A stretch of DNA of 7,161 nt from Nitrososphaerota archaeon (lineage in GTDB: Archaea > Thermoproteota > Nitrososphaeria > Nitrososphaerales > UBA183), in the NCBI GenBank assembly GCA_029784825.1, contig JAFMAU010000086.1, positions 1 through 7,161 on the forward strand, written 5' to 3'. How positions within the stretch are numbered: position 1 is the first letter of the stretch; every line of letters begins with the position of its first letter. The notes under the pieces were generated by a model. It was not told the DNA's origin. It saw only the letters and a program-made list of their open reading frames with translations, and did no database searches. The translations under genes and the position numbers were made by a program. Shown piece by piece: positions 1-6,118 of this stretch.

Positions 1-1917
1 AAGATTCTCATAGTATTACCGGTCGCAGCCATTCTCATCGGCGGTTTGGTCGTCACCATGGACAGTGCGGCGTTCGCGTCGTCTTCTCCGGCTCTCGGCA
101 TAGTCATCCCGCTCTACACCTACCCCACCAGCAGCACCTGGTCACAGGTCATACAGGCGAAGCAGGCATACCCCAACGTCCCGATCATAGCCATAATCAA
201 CCCCGACAGCGGCCCAGGCCCGTCCCAGGACTCGAACTATGTCCAGGGGATACAGGCGCTTCAGGCGGCGGGGGTCACAGTTTACGGGTACGTCGACACC
301 GCATACGCCGGGGACTCGATCTCCAGCGTTGAGGCGAACGTGAACCTCTACGTGTCGTGGTACCACGTCAACGGCATCCTCTTCGACGACATGAACAACC
401 AGGTCGGGTACGAGAGCTACTACGCCACCCTCGGGAGCTACGTCAGCTCTCTCGGGCTGAAGTCGATGGGCAACCCGGGGACTTCCGTCCCCACCAGCTT
501 CATCGGCACCCTCGACGCCCTCTGCATCTACGAAGGGAGCGGGCTCCCCTCGCTCTCCTTCATCACCTACCCAGGGTACAGCCCGAGCAACTTCGCGGTC
601 ATCGCACTCGGCGTCCCGCTGGACACCACCTTCCTTTCATCCGTCTCCTCCCTTGTCGGCTGGGTGTACCTGACCGACGCCAGCGGGTCCAACCCATACG
701 ACGTCCTCCCCTCCTACTTCACGTCTGAAGTCGCAGCCGTCTCGTCCATCGACGGGTCGGGCGCGGTTTCTTCCACTTCGTCGCCGCCTCCCTCCAGCTC
801 TTCCACCACGTCCACCACGACCACTTCGGCTTCAAGCGGAGCCGTCTCTCTCGCCGTCGACACGGTCGACCTGTCAGGGAACCCCCTCTCCGGCCTCTGG
901 GCGACATGGAGCCAGGGAGGGAGCCTGTTGGCCACCGGCTACACCCCCGCGACGTTCGCAGGGACAGACGGGCAGACCTACTCGCTCACGGTCGCGAACT
1001 ACAGCAACTACGTCTTCTGCAGCTGGGAGGACGGAGGGACCAACTCGACCAGGGAAGTCACCCTTTCGGGCGACGCGACCCTGACCGCGGTCTATTCGAC
1101 CTCGGGCTCATGCCCGGCCACCACGTACCCCGTGCTCGTCCAGTCAGACTACTACAACGGGACCTCGCTCGCCGGCATGTACCTCACCGTGACGTCGGGA
1201 GGCGCGGCCGTCGCATCGGGATACACTCCGCTCTCGTTCACGGCGGTCACCGGGGCCCAGTACGTCGTCTCTGTCGACAACTACGGGAGCCTCGTGTTCA
1301 ACCACTGGAGCACCGGGAACACTTCCGCGTCGCTGACGGTGACCCCGTCCGCGAGCACGGTCCTCACCGCCTACTACAGCTCCCCGGTTGCCCTCACGGT
1401 CGACTCGGCGAGCACCTCCGGCGGGACCGTGACCGGGGCCTCGGCCTCGGTCGCCTCCGGGACGACAACCATCGCAAGCGGGCCCATCCCCCTCGTCGCA
1501 ACCGTGATGACAGGGGGCCAGTACAACGTGACCGTCACGCCGCCGCAGGGGTGGACGTTCGCCCACTGGGCGGACGGGACCACGAGCCCATCGAAGACGG
1601 TCACCCCGTCTCAGAGCACCACCATGACGGCGTACTTCACCAAGCTCCCGACCACGGTCAAAGTCACGGTCGAGTCGGTCAAACTCTCCGGGAAGCAGTT
1701 CTCGGGGATGTGGCTCTCCGTGACCAGCGGCGGTAACACCGTCGCCACCGGATACACCACCCTCACGTTCACCGCGAACGTGGGACAGACATACACCATA
1801 TCCATGTCAAACTGGAAGAACTACGTCTTCGCCCACTGGGGGAGCGGGAGCACGGACCCCGTGCTGACCATCACCCCAACCCAGGCGACCACCCTGGTCG
1901 CCTACTACAACACCTAG
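1..1917 (+). CDS. Secreted spherulin-4/GH135-like protein with four C-terminal beta repeats (5' partial)
   Basis: The frame is open from base 1, so the true start lies upstream. Residues 1-19 (numbered from base 1) form a hydrophobic stretch after a lysine (KILIVLPVAAILIGG), a signal peptide or anchor; the in-frame TTG at 46 would cut this leader in half. Residues ~33-245 match the spherulin-4 family: GIVIPLY start, VYGYVDTAYA, then a Tyr-rich helix before ILFDDMNN, and LCIYEG. Fungal Sph3 of this family (GH135) cleaves galactosaminogalactan; its Asp-Glu catalytic motif appears here as Asp129-Asp130, with Glu178 a candidate for the second acidic residue. Residues ~254-280 are a Ser/Thr/Pro linker. 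Residues 281-638 are four tandem ~87-residue repeats, each with a GW/HW-type core and an (T)AYY/AVY end, like the divergent InlB B-repeat/Flg_new_2 type. I infer an extracellular glycan-binding or glycan-cleaving protein; the substrate is unknown. Confidence 0.85.
   Translation, partial: KILIVLPVAAILIGGLVVTMDSAAFASSSPALGIVIPLYTYPTSSTWSQVIQAKQAYPNVPIIAIINPDSGPGPSQDSNYVQGIQALQAAGVTVYGYVDTAYAGDSISSVEANVNLYVSWYHVNGILFDDMNNQVGYESYYATLGSYVSSLGLKSMGNPGTSVPTSFIGTLDALCIYEGSGLPSLSFITYPGYSPSNFAVIALGVPLDTTFLSSVSSLVGWVYLTDASGSNPYDVLPSYFTSEVAAVSSIDGSGAVSSTSSPPPSSSSTTSTTTTSASSGAVSLAVDTVDLSGNPLSGLWATWSQGGSLLATGYTPATFAGTDGQTYSLTVANYSNYVFCSWEDGGTNSTREVTLSGDATLTAVYSTSGSCPATTYPVLVQSDYYNGTSLAGMYLTVTSGGAAVASGYTPLSFTAVTGAQYVVSVDNYGSLVFNHWSTGNTSASLTVTPSASTVLTAYYSSPVALTVDSASTSGGTVTGASASVASGTTTIASGPIPLVATVMTGGQYNVTVTPPQGWTFAHWADGTTSPSKTVTPSQSTTMTAYFTKLPTTVKVTVESVKLSGKQFSGMWLSVTSGGNTVATGYTTLTFTANVGQTYTISMSNWKNYVFAHWGSGSTDPVLTITPTQATTLVAYYNT
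841..1914 (+). repeat. Four tandem ~87-codon protein repeats
   Basis: Protein-level tandem repeats inside the spherulin-4-like gene, at residues 281-367, 375-461, 462-548 and 551-638. Each opens with alternating hydrophobic residues (SLAVDTV, PVLVQSD, ALTVDSA, KVTVESV). Each continues with a GxxxATGYTP-like turn and a 'GQTY(S/T)(L/I)' strand, then a (V/T)F-x-x-W core (FCSWEDG, FNHWSTG, FAHWADG, FAHWGSG) and an LTAYY-like close. Repeats 1, 2 and 4 share the SG-(M/L)-(W/Y) motif and resemble one another most; repeat 3 is the most divergent. They probably form beta domains that project the enzyme-like domain or bind surface polymer. Confidence 0.8.
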
Positions 1918-1937
1918 GAACAGAAGCTGGGACCGCC

Positions 1938-2837
1938 TCAGGGCCGCAGTTTTACGTCTGCGGGACCCGCGTAGACGGTCCCTGCCTGTATTATTGCGCC
2001 GGGAGGGACGAACCTCCCCGGAAGCAGCAGCGTCCCGGCCCCTATCCCCGAGCCGTGCCCGAAGACGGCGCCGAAGTGGTCGAGCCCCGTGTCCTCCAGC
2101 TTCCCGTCCTGCATGTACCGCACGTTGGCGTTCGTGAGCAGCCTGTTGGTGGTCCCGACGAAGGCCCCCATCCAGACGTCGTCTCCGAGCACGCTGTCGA
2201 GTATCACGTCGTGGTGGGCGGTCCTGTCTCTTCCGAGCATGTAGGACCTGCCGATCTCGCACCCGAAGCCTATCTCGCAGTCGGGGCCTATCATGCTCTC
2301 CCGGACAAGGCTCCCGGTCCAGACCTTGGACCGCGGGCCCAGGTACGCCGGCCCCTTGATCTTGCAGAAGTCGTCCACCACCGCCCCATCTGATATCACG
2401 CAGGGGCCCGACAGGACGGCAGTGGCGGCGACCGAGGCGGTGCTCGCAACCAAGGGCGCTCGGACCTGAGACTTCAGCGCAGCCGACATCGCGCCGAGGA
2501 GCGTCCAGGGGTTGCGCACCGGGGCTGCCTCCCCTCCCGCCCCGTTGCGGACGGAGAGGGAGTCTGAGGATACGACGTAGCACCCTGCCCCCGGCCCCTC
2601 CCGTCCCGCGAGGACCTCCGCCGAAGGGAACGCGGAGCCGAGCGCATCTGCCAGCCCGTCCGTCTCAGGGGGGACGAAGATCTGCTCGACCGCCCCCTCG
2701 GCTTCCTGGAGCCTGGCGATCCCGTATGCAGCGAGCGGGAGCCCGAGGAGGTCCAGCCCCCATCCGCGCCTGGTTTCCCCTCTCAGCACCGCCCCCAGGG
2801 GGTCGTCCCCCCGCTCTATCCTGACCTTCGGACCCAT
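1938..2837 (-). CDS. GlmU-like left-handed beta-helix (hexapeptide) protein with degenerate NTase-like N-terminus
   Basis: 299 residues from ATG at 2837; an upstream extension is open but would overlap the divergent gene and reads as non-coding. Residues ~135-290 show hexapeptide-type periodicity (GPCVISDGAVVDDF, GPAYLGPRSKVW, IGPDCEIGFGCEIG, DSVLGDDVWMGAFVG, GAVFGHGSGIGAGT, LLPGRFVPPGAII). This follows the C-terminal half of archaeal bifunctional sugar-1-phosphate nucleotidyl/acetyltransferases; His208-His209 (TAHHDVILDSVLGDD) fall where those enzymes have PHLxYxGDS with the catalytic His. The N-terminal ~125 residues keep a weak LLGLPLAAYGIARLQEA resemblance to a nucleotidyltransferase, but the GxGTR nucleotide-binding signature is absent. 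I infer an acyltransferase-like protein acting on a sugar (phosphate), without nucleotidyltransfer. A PF13562-like relative is an alternative. It converges on the spherulin-like gene with a 20-nt gap. Confidence 0.8.
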   Translation of the reverse strand: MGPKVRIERGDDPLGAVLRGETRRGWGLDLLGLPLAAYGIARLQEAEGAVEQIFVPPETDGLADALGSAFPSAEVLAGREGPGAGCYVVSSDSLSVRNGAGGEAAPVRNPWTLLGAMSAALKSQVRAPLVASTASVAATAVLSGPCVISDGAVVDDFCKIKGPAYLGPRSKVWTGSLVRESMIGPDCEIGFGCEIGRSYMLGRDRTAHHDVILDSVLGDDVWMGAFVGTTNRLLTNANVRYMQDGKLEDTGLDHFGAVFGHGSGIGAGTLLLPGRFVPPGAIIQAGTVYAGPADVKLRP

Positions 2838-2859
2838 CCTATGATGGACGGGTCGTGGG

Positions 2860-2868
2860 AAGATAACG
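2860..2868 (-). promoter_or_regulatory. Weak TATA-like box for the beta-helix gene
   Basis: On the minus strand this reads CGTTATCTT, centred about 27 nt upstream of the ATG at 2837. That is the spacing expected for a leaderless archaeal transcript. The match to a TATA consensus is weak, so this is tentative. Confidence 0.3.
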
Positions 2869-2894
2869 GGGAAGAAACAAACTGGGATAACCCT

Positions 2895-2914
2895 GTTGTA
2901 GAAGGATCTACGGT
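2895..2914. repeat. Inverted repeat GTAGA-AGGA-TCTAC
   Basis: Perfect 5-bp arms at 2898-2902 and 2907-2911 with a 4-nt loop. In RNA three further G-U wobbles would extend the stem to 2895-2914. It lies 1 bp before a second, larger dyad; operator or short RNA hairpin are both possible. Confidence 0.5.
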
Positions 2915-2915
2915 G

Positions 2916-2943
2916 CCTCTCATGGGCTGAGAACCATGAAAGG
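2916..2943. promoter_or_regulatory. 28-bp near-perfect dyad, candidate operator
   Basis: Arms CCTCTCATGG (2916-2925) and CCATGAAAGG (2934-2943) are complementary at 9 of 10 positions around an 8-nt spacer. It ends about 27 bp upstream of the TATA-like box at 2970 and sits between two divergent genes. It is a plausible binding site for a dimeric winged-helix protein such as the adjacent 3004 gene product (inference). Confidence 0.5.
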
Positions 2944-2969
2944 AAGTGATAGAACAATGTTCCAAGACA

Positions 2970-2978
2970 CTTATATCC
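2970..2978 (+). promoter_or_regulatory. TATA box for winged-helix gene 1
   Basis: CTTATATCC is centred about 30 bp upstream of the TTG start at 3004, predicting transcription from about position 3000 and a leader of only a few nucleotides. This supports the non-ATG start chosen for the gene. Confidence 0.55.
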
Positions 2979-3003
2979 TGAATGCGCACCAACAACTACT
3001 GCT

Positions 3004-3258
3004 TTGAAGTATCGCAGCAGGACAGACATTATCGCCATGATGCTGAGGGCGGCGTCGAACGGAGCCACCAAGACCAGGATAATGTACGGTGCGTACCTCT
3101 CGTATGCCCAGGTCAAGGAGTACCTCAGCTTCCTGCTCGAGCGGAACCTGATCACCTGCGAGGAGGGGAACGGCATCTACAGGCTGACGGAGGACGGGAT
3201 GAGGCTCCTCCGCACCTACGAGGGGATCAGCGACATGATCAGCATCAACGGCGACTGA
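3004..3258 (+). CDS. Small winged-helix DNA-binding protein (ArnR1-like/HTH_45)
   Basis: 84 residues from a TTG start. The opening KYRSRTDIIAMMLRAA, then NGATKTRIMYGAYLSYAQ, LSFLLERNLIT and a YRLTEDGMRLL wing is the standard order of the archaeal HTH_45/ArnR1-like winged-helix family: helix 1, the G-A-T-K-T-x-I-M-Y turn into helix 2, recognition helix (LSYAQVKEYLSFLLE, residues ~32-46), then a beta wing and a closing helix. The family is found in many copies in Nitrososphaeria and Bathyarchaeia as single-domain regulators; targets are usually unknown. The TTG is favoured because the TATA-like box at 2970 lies about 30 bp upstream and the protein begins exactly where family members usually do. 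It is divergent from the beta-helix gene and 85 bp upstream of the TFB gene, so either could be a target. Confidence 0.9.
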   Translation: MKYRSRTDIIAMMLRAASNGATKTRIMYGAYLSYAQVKEYLSFLLERNLITCEEGNGIYRLTEDGMRLLRTYEGISDMISINGD

Positions 3259-3277
3259 GCCTCAGGGAACCGCGTCA

Positions 3278-3292
3278 TCCCGGCATCCGGGA
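3278..3292. terminator. Short perfect hairpin after winged-helix gene 1
   Basis: TCCCGG-CAT-CCGGGA is a perfect 6-bp stem with a 3-nt loop, 19 nt after the stop at 3258, followed by a T-run (TTTT) at 3303-3306. It could mark the transcript end, though archaeal termination relies mainly on T-tracts, and this one is short and displaced. Confidence 0.3.
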
Positions 3293-3298
3293 AAGTAG

Positions 3299-3314
3299 AT
3301 TGTTTTAGTACAAT
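3299..3314. promoter_or_regulatory. Inverted repeat ATTGT-N6-ACAAT upstream of TFB
   Basis: Perfect 5-bp arms at 3299-3303 and 3310-3314 with a 6-nt spacer that includes TTTAGT. It lies just upstream of the TATA-like box at 3326, where an activator or repressor of TFB would bind. The AT-rich spacer could instead itself be a TATA element. Confidence 0.4.
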
Positions 3315-3325
3315 TGTGCGGAGTG

Positions 3326-3333
3326 CTTTAAGA
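3326..3333 (+). promoter_or_regulatory. TATA box for the TFB gene
   Basis: CTTTAAGA is centred about 26-27 bp upstream of the ATG at 3356, the exact spacing for a leaderless transcript starting at that codon. It is only about 14 bp from the upstream ATG at 3344, which argues for the shorter TFB protein unless the TTTTAGTA at 3303-3310 is the working box. Confidence 0.5.
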
Positions 3334-3343
3334 GCCGACGGAG

Positions 3344-4255
3344 ATGCAATGCACGATGTTCAGTGACGGCCAGGCGGCCCTCGCTCGCGGGAACCGCTGC
3401 CTCCGCTGCCGCGGCGAACAGATATGGGACGATGAAAACGGGGAGCTTGTCTGCACCGGGTGCGGCGTAGTTTCCAGCAGGCCTTACCAGGGCGTCCCGC
3501 AGTATGCTGGCGGGGCCGCGGGTCAGGGCGACCCCCGCGAGAGGCACAACCTCCTGCAGGAAGCCGTGGGCACCCCTACCGTAATCGACGGAGTGGACGT
3601 GGACGCCAGGGGGCGCAGGATAAGCTCGGGGCGCGACATGAGGCAGCTGAGGCGCCTCGACACGATGGTGAGCTGGGACTCGAAGAAGAGGAGGATCAGG
3701 AAGGTCTCCATCGAAGTCAGGAGGATAGCCCAGTCGCTCGGCCTCAGCCCGATAATCGCTGAGAGGGGTTTCGACATCTACCTGAGGGAGTTCGAGGGGA
3801 CGACGAAGGTGAGGTCACTGGCGGCTGCTTCCGCGGCGGCGCTCTGCGCGGCGTGCAGGGAGCTGAACGTGGCCAGGCCGTCGAACGAAGCGGTCGCCGA
3901 TACCGCTGGTGTAAACAGGAAGCAGCTGCGCTTCTACTACAGGATCCTGCTCGGGGGCGAGTCCATCAGGGAGATACCGAACCCGGTGAGATACATCCCG
4001 TCGATAGCGGCGAAGGCTAGTCTCGGAGGGAAGACCGAGAGGAGGGCGATCGAGCTCCTGAACCGGGCGAAGGAAGACCCGAGGCTCACGGGAAAGAGGC
4101 CGGTCCCGATAGCCGCAGCCGCGCTTTACCTCGCGTCCAGCCTGGAAGGGGAGAGGACCACCCAGCTGAGGCTCGCTTACGCAGCGGGAGTGACGCCCAT
4201 CACGATCAGGAAGCGCTGCGTCGAACTCTCCGAGATCTTCGCGTCGGGGAAGTAA
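3344..4255 (+). CDS. tfb: Transcription initiation factor TFB (TFIIB homologue), divergent paralogue
   Basis: 303 residues from ATG 3344 (299 from ATG 3356, which the TATA spacing favours). TFB bridges TBP-bound promoter DNA and RNA polymerase. An N-terminal zinc ribbon is complete (Cys19-x2-Cys22 and Cys37-x2-Cys40, as CLRC...CTGC). The B-reader/linker follows (residues ~76-120, with DARGRRISS and the basic QLRRLDTMVSWDSKKRRIRK). Two cyclin folds come next, ~118-203 and ~212-300; the second ends in the helix-turn-helix that contacts the BRE (TTQLRLAYAAGVTPITIRKR). The linker departs from the usual GLSTxIxxxDRDAxG and M-x-RLRKWQ-x-R forms (GTPTVIDGVDVDARG, MRQLRRLDTMVSW), which suggests one of several TFB paralogues, perhaps specialised. 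The WbqC-type gene starts 12 nt after the stop and has no visible promoter of its own, so the two are probably co-transcribed. Confidence 0.95.
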   Translation: MQCTMFSDGQAALARGNRCLRCRGEQIWDDENGELVCTGCGVVSSRPYQGVPQYAGGAAGQGDPRERHNLLQEAVGTPTVIDGVDVDARGRRISSGRDMRQLRRLDTMVSWDSKKRRIRKVSIEVRRIAQSLGLSPIIAERGFDIYLREFEGTTKVRSLAAASAAALCAACRELNVARPSNEAVADTAGVNRKQLRFYYRILLGGESIREIPNPVRYIPSIAAKASLGGKTERRAIELLNRAKEDPRLTGKRPVPIAAAALYLASSLEGERTTQLRLAYAAGVTPITIRKRCVELSEIFASGK

Positions 4256-4267
4256 CCCGCTGGGGCG

Positions 4268-5011
4268 GTGTGGGACACGAGAGTCGCCATCCATCAGCCG
4301 CAGTTCCTTCCATACCCCGGCTTCTTCCACAAGCTCAGCCTAGTGGACACGCTCGTCGTGATGGACGACGTTCAGTACGACAAGAGGTTCACGAACAGGA
4401 ACAGGATACTCGCCCCCCAGGGTCCGATCTGGCTGTCCGTCCCCATCGAGAAGTCTCAGAAGTTCAGTAGCAACATGGAGGTGAGGATCAACAACGGCCT
4501 CCCCTGGATGGAAGAGCACTGGAAGCGCATCGCGTACTCTTACAGGAACTCGGCCCACTTCGGGCTCTACGCGCCCTACTTCGAGGCCTTGTACGGGCGG
4601 GAGCACCGCTTCATCGCAGAGCTCGACATCGAGACGACCCGGCAGGCGATGGAGTGGCTGGGACTCGAGACAATGGTGGTGCTGGAGTCAGACCTCGGCG
4701 TGAAAGGGGCCGGGACGGAACGGCTGGTGAACGCGTGCGCGGCCCTCGGCGCGGACACCTACGTTTCCGGGGCCGGCGGTAAGAGCTACATGGACGAGAG
4801 GCTCTTCGGAGCGCGCGGGATAAGGCTGGAGTACCAGCGGTACGCGCCCCGCCCGTACAGGCAGAGGTTCGTGTCGGAGTTCGTCCCGGACCTGTCTGTG
4901 CTGGACCTGCTGTTCAATGCGGGCCCAGAGAGCGGGAAGCTGGTCCGCGAGAGCGGGGACGCGGCGCCCCCGGTGCTCGAGGAGCAGGGCCGTCCCAGTT
5001 CAATCGCATAG
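4268..5011 (+). CDS. WbqC-family protein
   Basis: 247 residues from a GTG start 12 nt after TFB; no later start keeps the conserved N-terminus. Family signatures (PF08889) are clear: VAIHQPQFLPYPGFFHKL (residues 7-23), VVMDDVQYDKRFTNRNRI (30-47), WLSVPI, then AGGKSYMDERLF and LSVLDLLFNAGPES near the end. WbqC-like proteins occur in O-antigen, capsule and glycosylation gene clusters; the reaction has not, to my knowledge, been firmly assigned, so I give none. Length is normal for the family, with a ~20-residue tail of low conservation (SGDAAPPVLEEQGRPSS). It is probably translated from the TFB transcript, and the PIG-L gene follows after 46 nt. A cytoplasmic location is likely because no signal peptide or membrane segment is visible. 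Confidence 0.92.
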   Translation: MWDTRVAIHQPQFLPYPGFFHKLSLVDTLVVMDDVQYDKRFTNRNRILAPQGPIWLSVPIEKSQKFSSNMEVRINNGLPWMEEHWKRIAYSYRNSAHFGLYAPYFEALYGREHRFIAELDIETTRQAMEWLGLETMVVLESDLGVKGAGTERLVNACAALGADTYVSGAGGKSYMDERLFGARGIRLEYQRYAPRPYRQRFVSEFVPDLSVLDLLFNAGPESGKLVRESGDAAPPVLEEQGRPSSIA

Positions 5012-5028
5012 AAGACTCATCGGCTATC

Positions 5029-5038
5029 GATAATATCC
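5029..5038 (+). promoter_or_regulatory. TATA box for the PIG-L gene
   Basis: GATAATATCC lies in the 46-nt gap after the WbqC gene and is centred about 25 bp upstream of the GTG at 5058. That fits a leaderless transcript beginning at the GTG and indicates that the PIG-L operon is separately transcribed. Confidence 0.55.
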
Positions 5039-5057
5039 TTCAGGGACTCGTCTCCAC

Positions 5058-5759
5058 GTGGAGATACTTGCGATAGGGGCTCATCCGGACGACGTCGAGC
5101 TCGGGACCGGGGGGCTACTCATCAAGGCGGCGAGGCGGGGGCACGGGGTCCACATCTACACCGCGACCAGGGGGAGCGCCGGAGGCGACCCGATGGCGAG
5201 GGTGATCGAGGCGCAGAAGAGCGCGAAGCTGATCGGGGCCAAGAACCTCTGGCTCGACGACCTCCCGGACACCAGGCTGAGGGAGGGGATCGACCTCATC
5301 TCGAGGATCGAGTCCAGGATAGACATGATTCATCCTGACCTGATACTCACCCACCACGTGAGGGACGTGCACCACGACCACAGGACCCTGGCGCTGGCGA
5401 CGATAGAAGCCGCGAGGTACGAGTCCAACATCCTGGCCTACGAGATCCCGCTGACGAGGGACTTCGAGCCCAGGACCCTCTTCGACATCTCAGACACGAT
5501 CGACGACAAGGTCGAGCTAGTCAACACGTTCGCTTCCCAGCGGGAGAAGATCTACACGCGCGCCAGTGCCATACGGGGGCTGGCGGAGTTCCGGGCCCTG
5601 CAGAGCAGGTTCCACGGGTCGGTGACCCACGTGGAGGCGTACGACGTGGCGAAGCTCTGCCTTAGCTCGGAGTTCGTGCTGAAGAGGGTCCCGTACCAGA
5701 AGCCTCAGGTGCAGAAGAACCAGGAAGCCCCGAGGGTAGAGCTGCAGACACTTGTGTAA
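5058..5759 (+). CDS. PIG-L/LmbE-family N-acetylglucosamine-type deacetylase
   Basis: 233 residues from GTG. The protein opens MEILAIGAHPDDVELGTGG, with the AHPDD motif at residues 8-12 (His9 and Asp12 are zinc ligands in the family). The second signature HHVRDVHHDHR lies at 99-109, with His108 as the probable third ligand. ATRGSAGGDP and R-x-x-E-A at ~36-52 also match the family. Members are zinc-dependent deacetylases of GlcNAc-containing substrates: GlcNAc-PI, GlcNAc-inositol in mycothiol synthesis, diacetylchitobiose in archaea, bacillithiol intermediates. Which substrate applies here cannot be read from the sequence. No signal peptide is present, so it should act in the cytoplasm. The last ~25 residues (KPQVQKNQEAPRVE region) form an extra hydrophilic tail. 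A winged-helix gene begins 5 nt after the stop, so it is the first gene of a probable three-gene operon. Confidence 0.92.
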   Translation: MEILAIGAHPDDVELGTGGLLIKAARRGHGVHIYTATRGSAGGDPMARVIEAQKSAKLIGAKNLWLDDLPDTRLREGIDLISRIESRIDMIHPDLILTHHVRDVHHDHRTLALATIEAARYESNILAYEIPLTRDFEPRTLFDISDTIDDKVELVNTFASQREKIYTRASAIRGLAEFRALQSRFHGSVTHVEAYDVAKLCLSSEFVLKRVPYQKPQVQKNQEAPRVELQTLV

Positions 5760-5764
5760 CAGTC

Positions 5765-6112
5765 ATGGAGAACAGACGCCAGACGTCTATAGGGGGTGGA
5801 CCCAGAGGATACATGGAGATTACTTACTCGATACTCCTCGTCTGCCTGAACGGGGCCATCGGGACCCACATCATGTTCAGGTGCTACCTGAACTCGAGGC
5901 AGCTCCACTCCTACGTCGACTCACTGCGGTCGAAGGGGCTGCTCGAGAGGCGGAGGGAGCCCCCGAGCTCGAAGGTGGAGTACGTCACCACCGTGAAGGG
6001 GAGGAAGTACATCGAGGTCTACGACACCCTGGCCGAGATGCTCAGCGGGCAGCAGCCGATAGAGACGGAGTCTTACGGCTGGAACAGGACGGCGGCTCGT
6101 GACGGGCGCTGA
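5765..6112 (+). CDS. Winged-helix DNA-binding protein 2 (HTH_45-like)
   Basis: 115 residues from ATG 5765, 5 nt after the PIG-L stop. It aligns with the winged-helix protein encoded at 3004 in the same order: YMEITYSILLVCLNGA for helix 1, IGTHIMFRCYLNSRQL for the T-x-I-M-[YF] turn and recognition helix, SLRSKGLLERR, a YVTTVKGRKYIEVYDTL wing and helix. The loop between helix 3 and the wing is longer (RREPPSSKVEY). It has an extra ~16 residues at each end compared with the 84-residue paralogue; a shorter start at ATG 5813 would remove the N-terminal extension. Probably a local transcription regulator, placed between a deacetylase gene and a surface-protein gene. Its target is unknown; regulation of its own operon is the simplest guess. 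Confidence 0.85.
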   Translation: MENRRQTSIGGGPRGYMEITYSILLVCLNGAIGTHIMFRCYLNSRQLHSYVDSLRSKGLLERRREPPSSKVEYVTTVKGRKYIEVYDTLAEMLSGQQPIETESYGWNRTAARDGR

Positions 6113-6118
6113 GAGAAG

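Larger units (their letters stand above)
2838..3003. other. Divergent intergenic region with two inverted repeats
   Basis: 166 bp between the minus-strand beta-helix gene and the plus-strand winged-helix gene. It must contain both promoters. I see a TATA-like box for each direction and two dyads (2895-2914 and 2916-2943), and no credible small gene or RNA gene. Confidence 0.7.

Noticed and set aside
906..1736. Long second-frame open reading frame inside the spherulin-like gene, rich in Arg, His and Gly
   Set aside because: Typical out-of-frame shadow in G+C-rich DNA; the overlapping frame has a leader, domain and repeats.
2841..2850. ATGATGG resembling a C box of a C/D-box guide RNA
   Set aside because: It does not match RUGAUGA, and I see no correctly spaced D box with a guide between them.
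2838..3176. 113-codon upstream extension of the minus-strand beta-helix gene
   Set aside because: It overlaps the well-supported winged-helix gene on the other strand, has no family match, and the ATG at 2837 has suitable upstream spacing to a TATA-like element.
3282..3291. GGCATCCGGG occurs here and again at 6613-6622, both just after stop codons
   Set aside because: Only 10 bp, it forms a good hairpin at the first site but only a 3-bp stem at the second, and could be chance in G+C-rich DNA.
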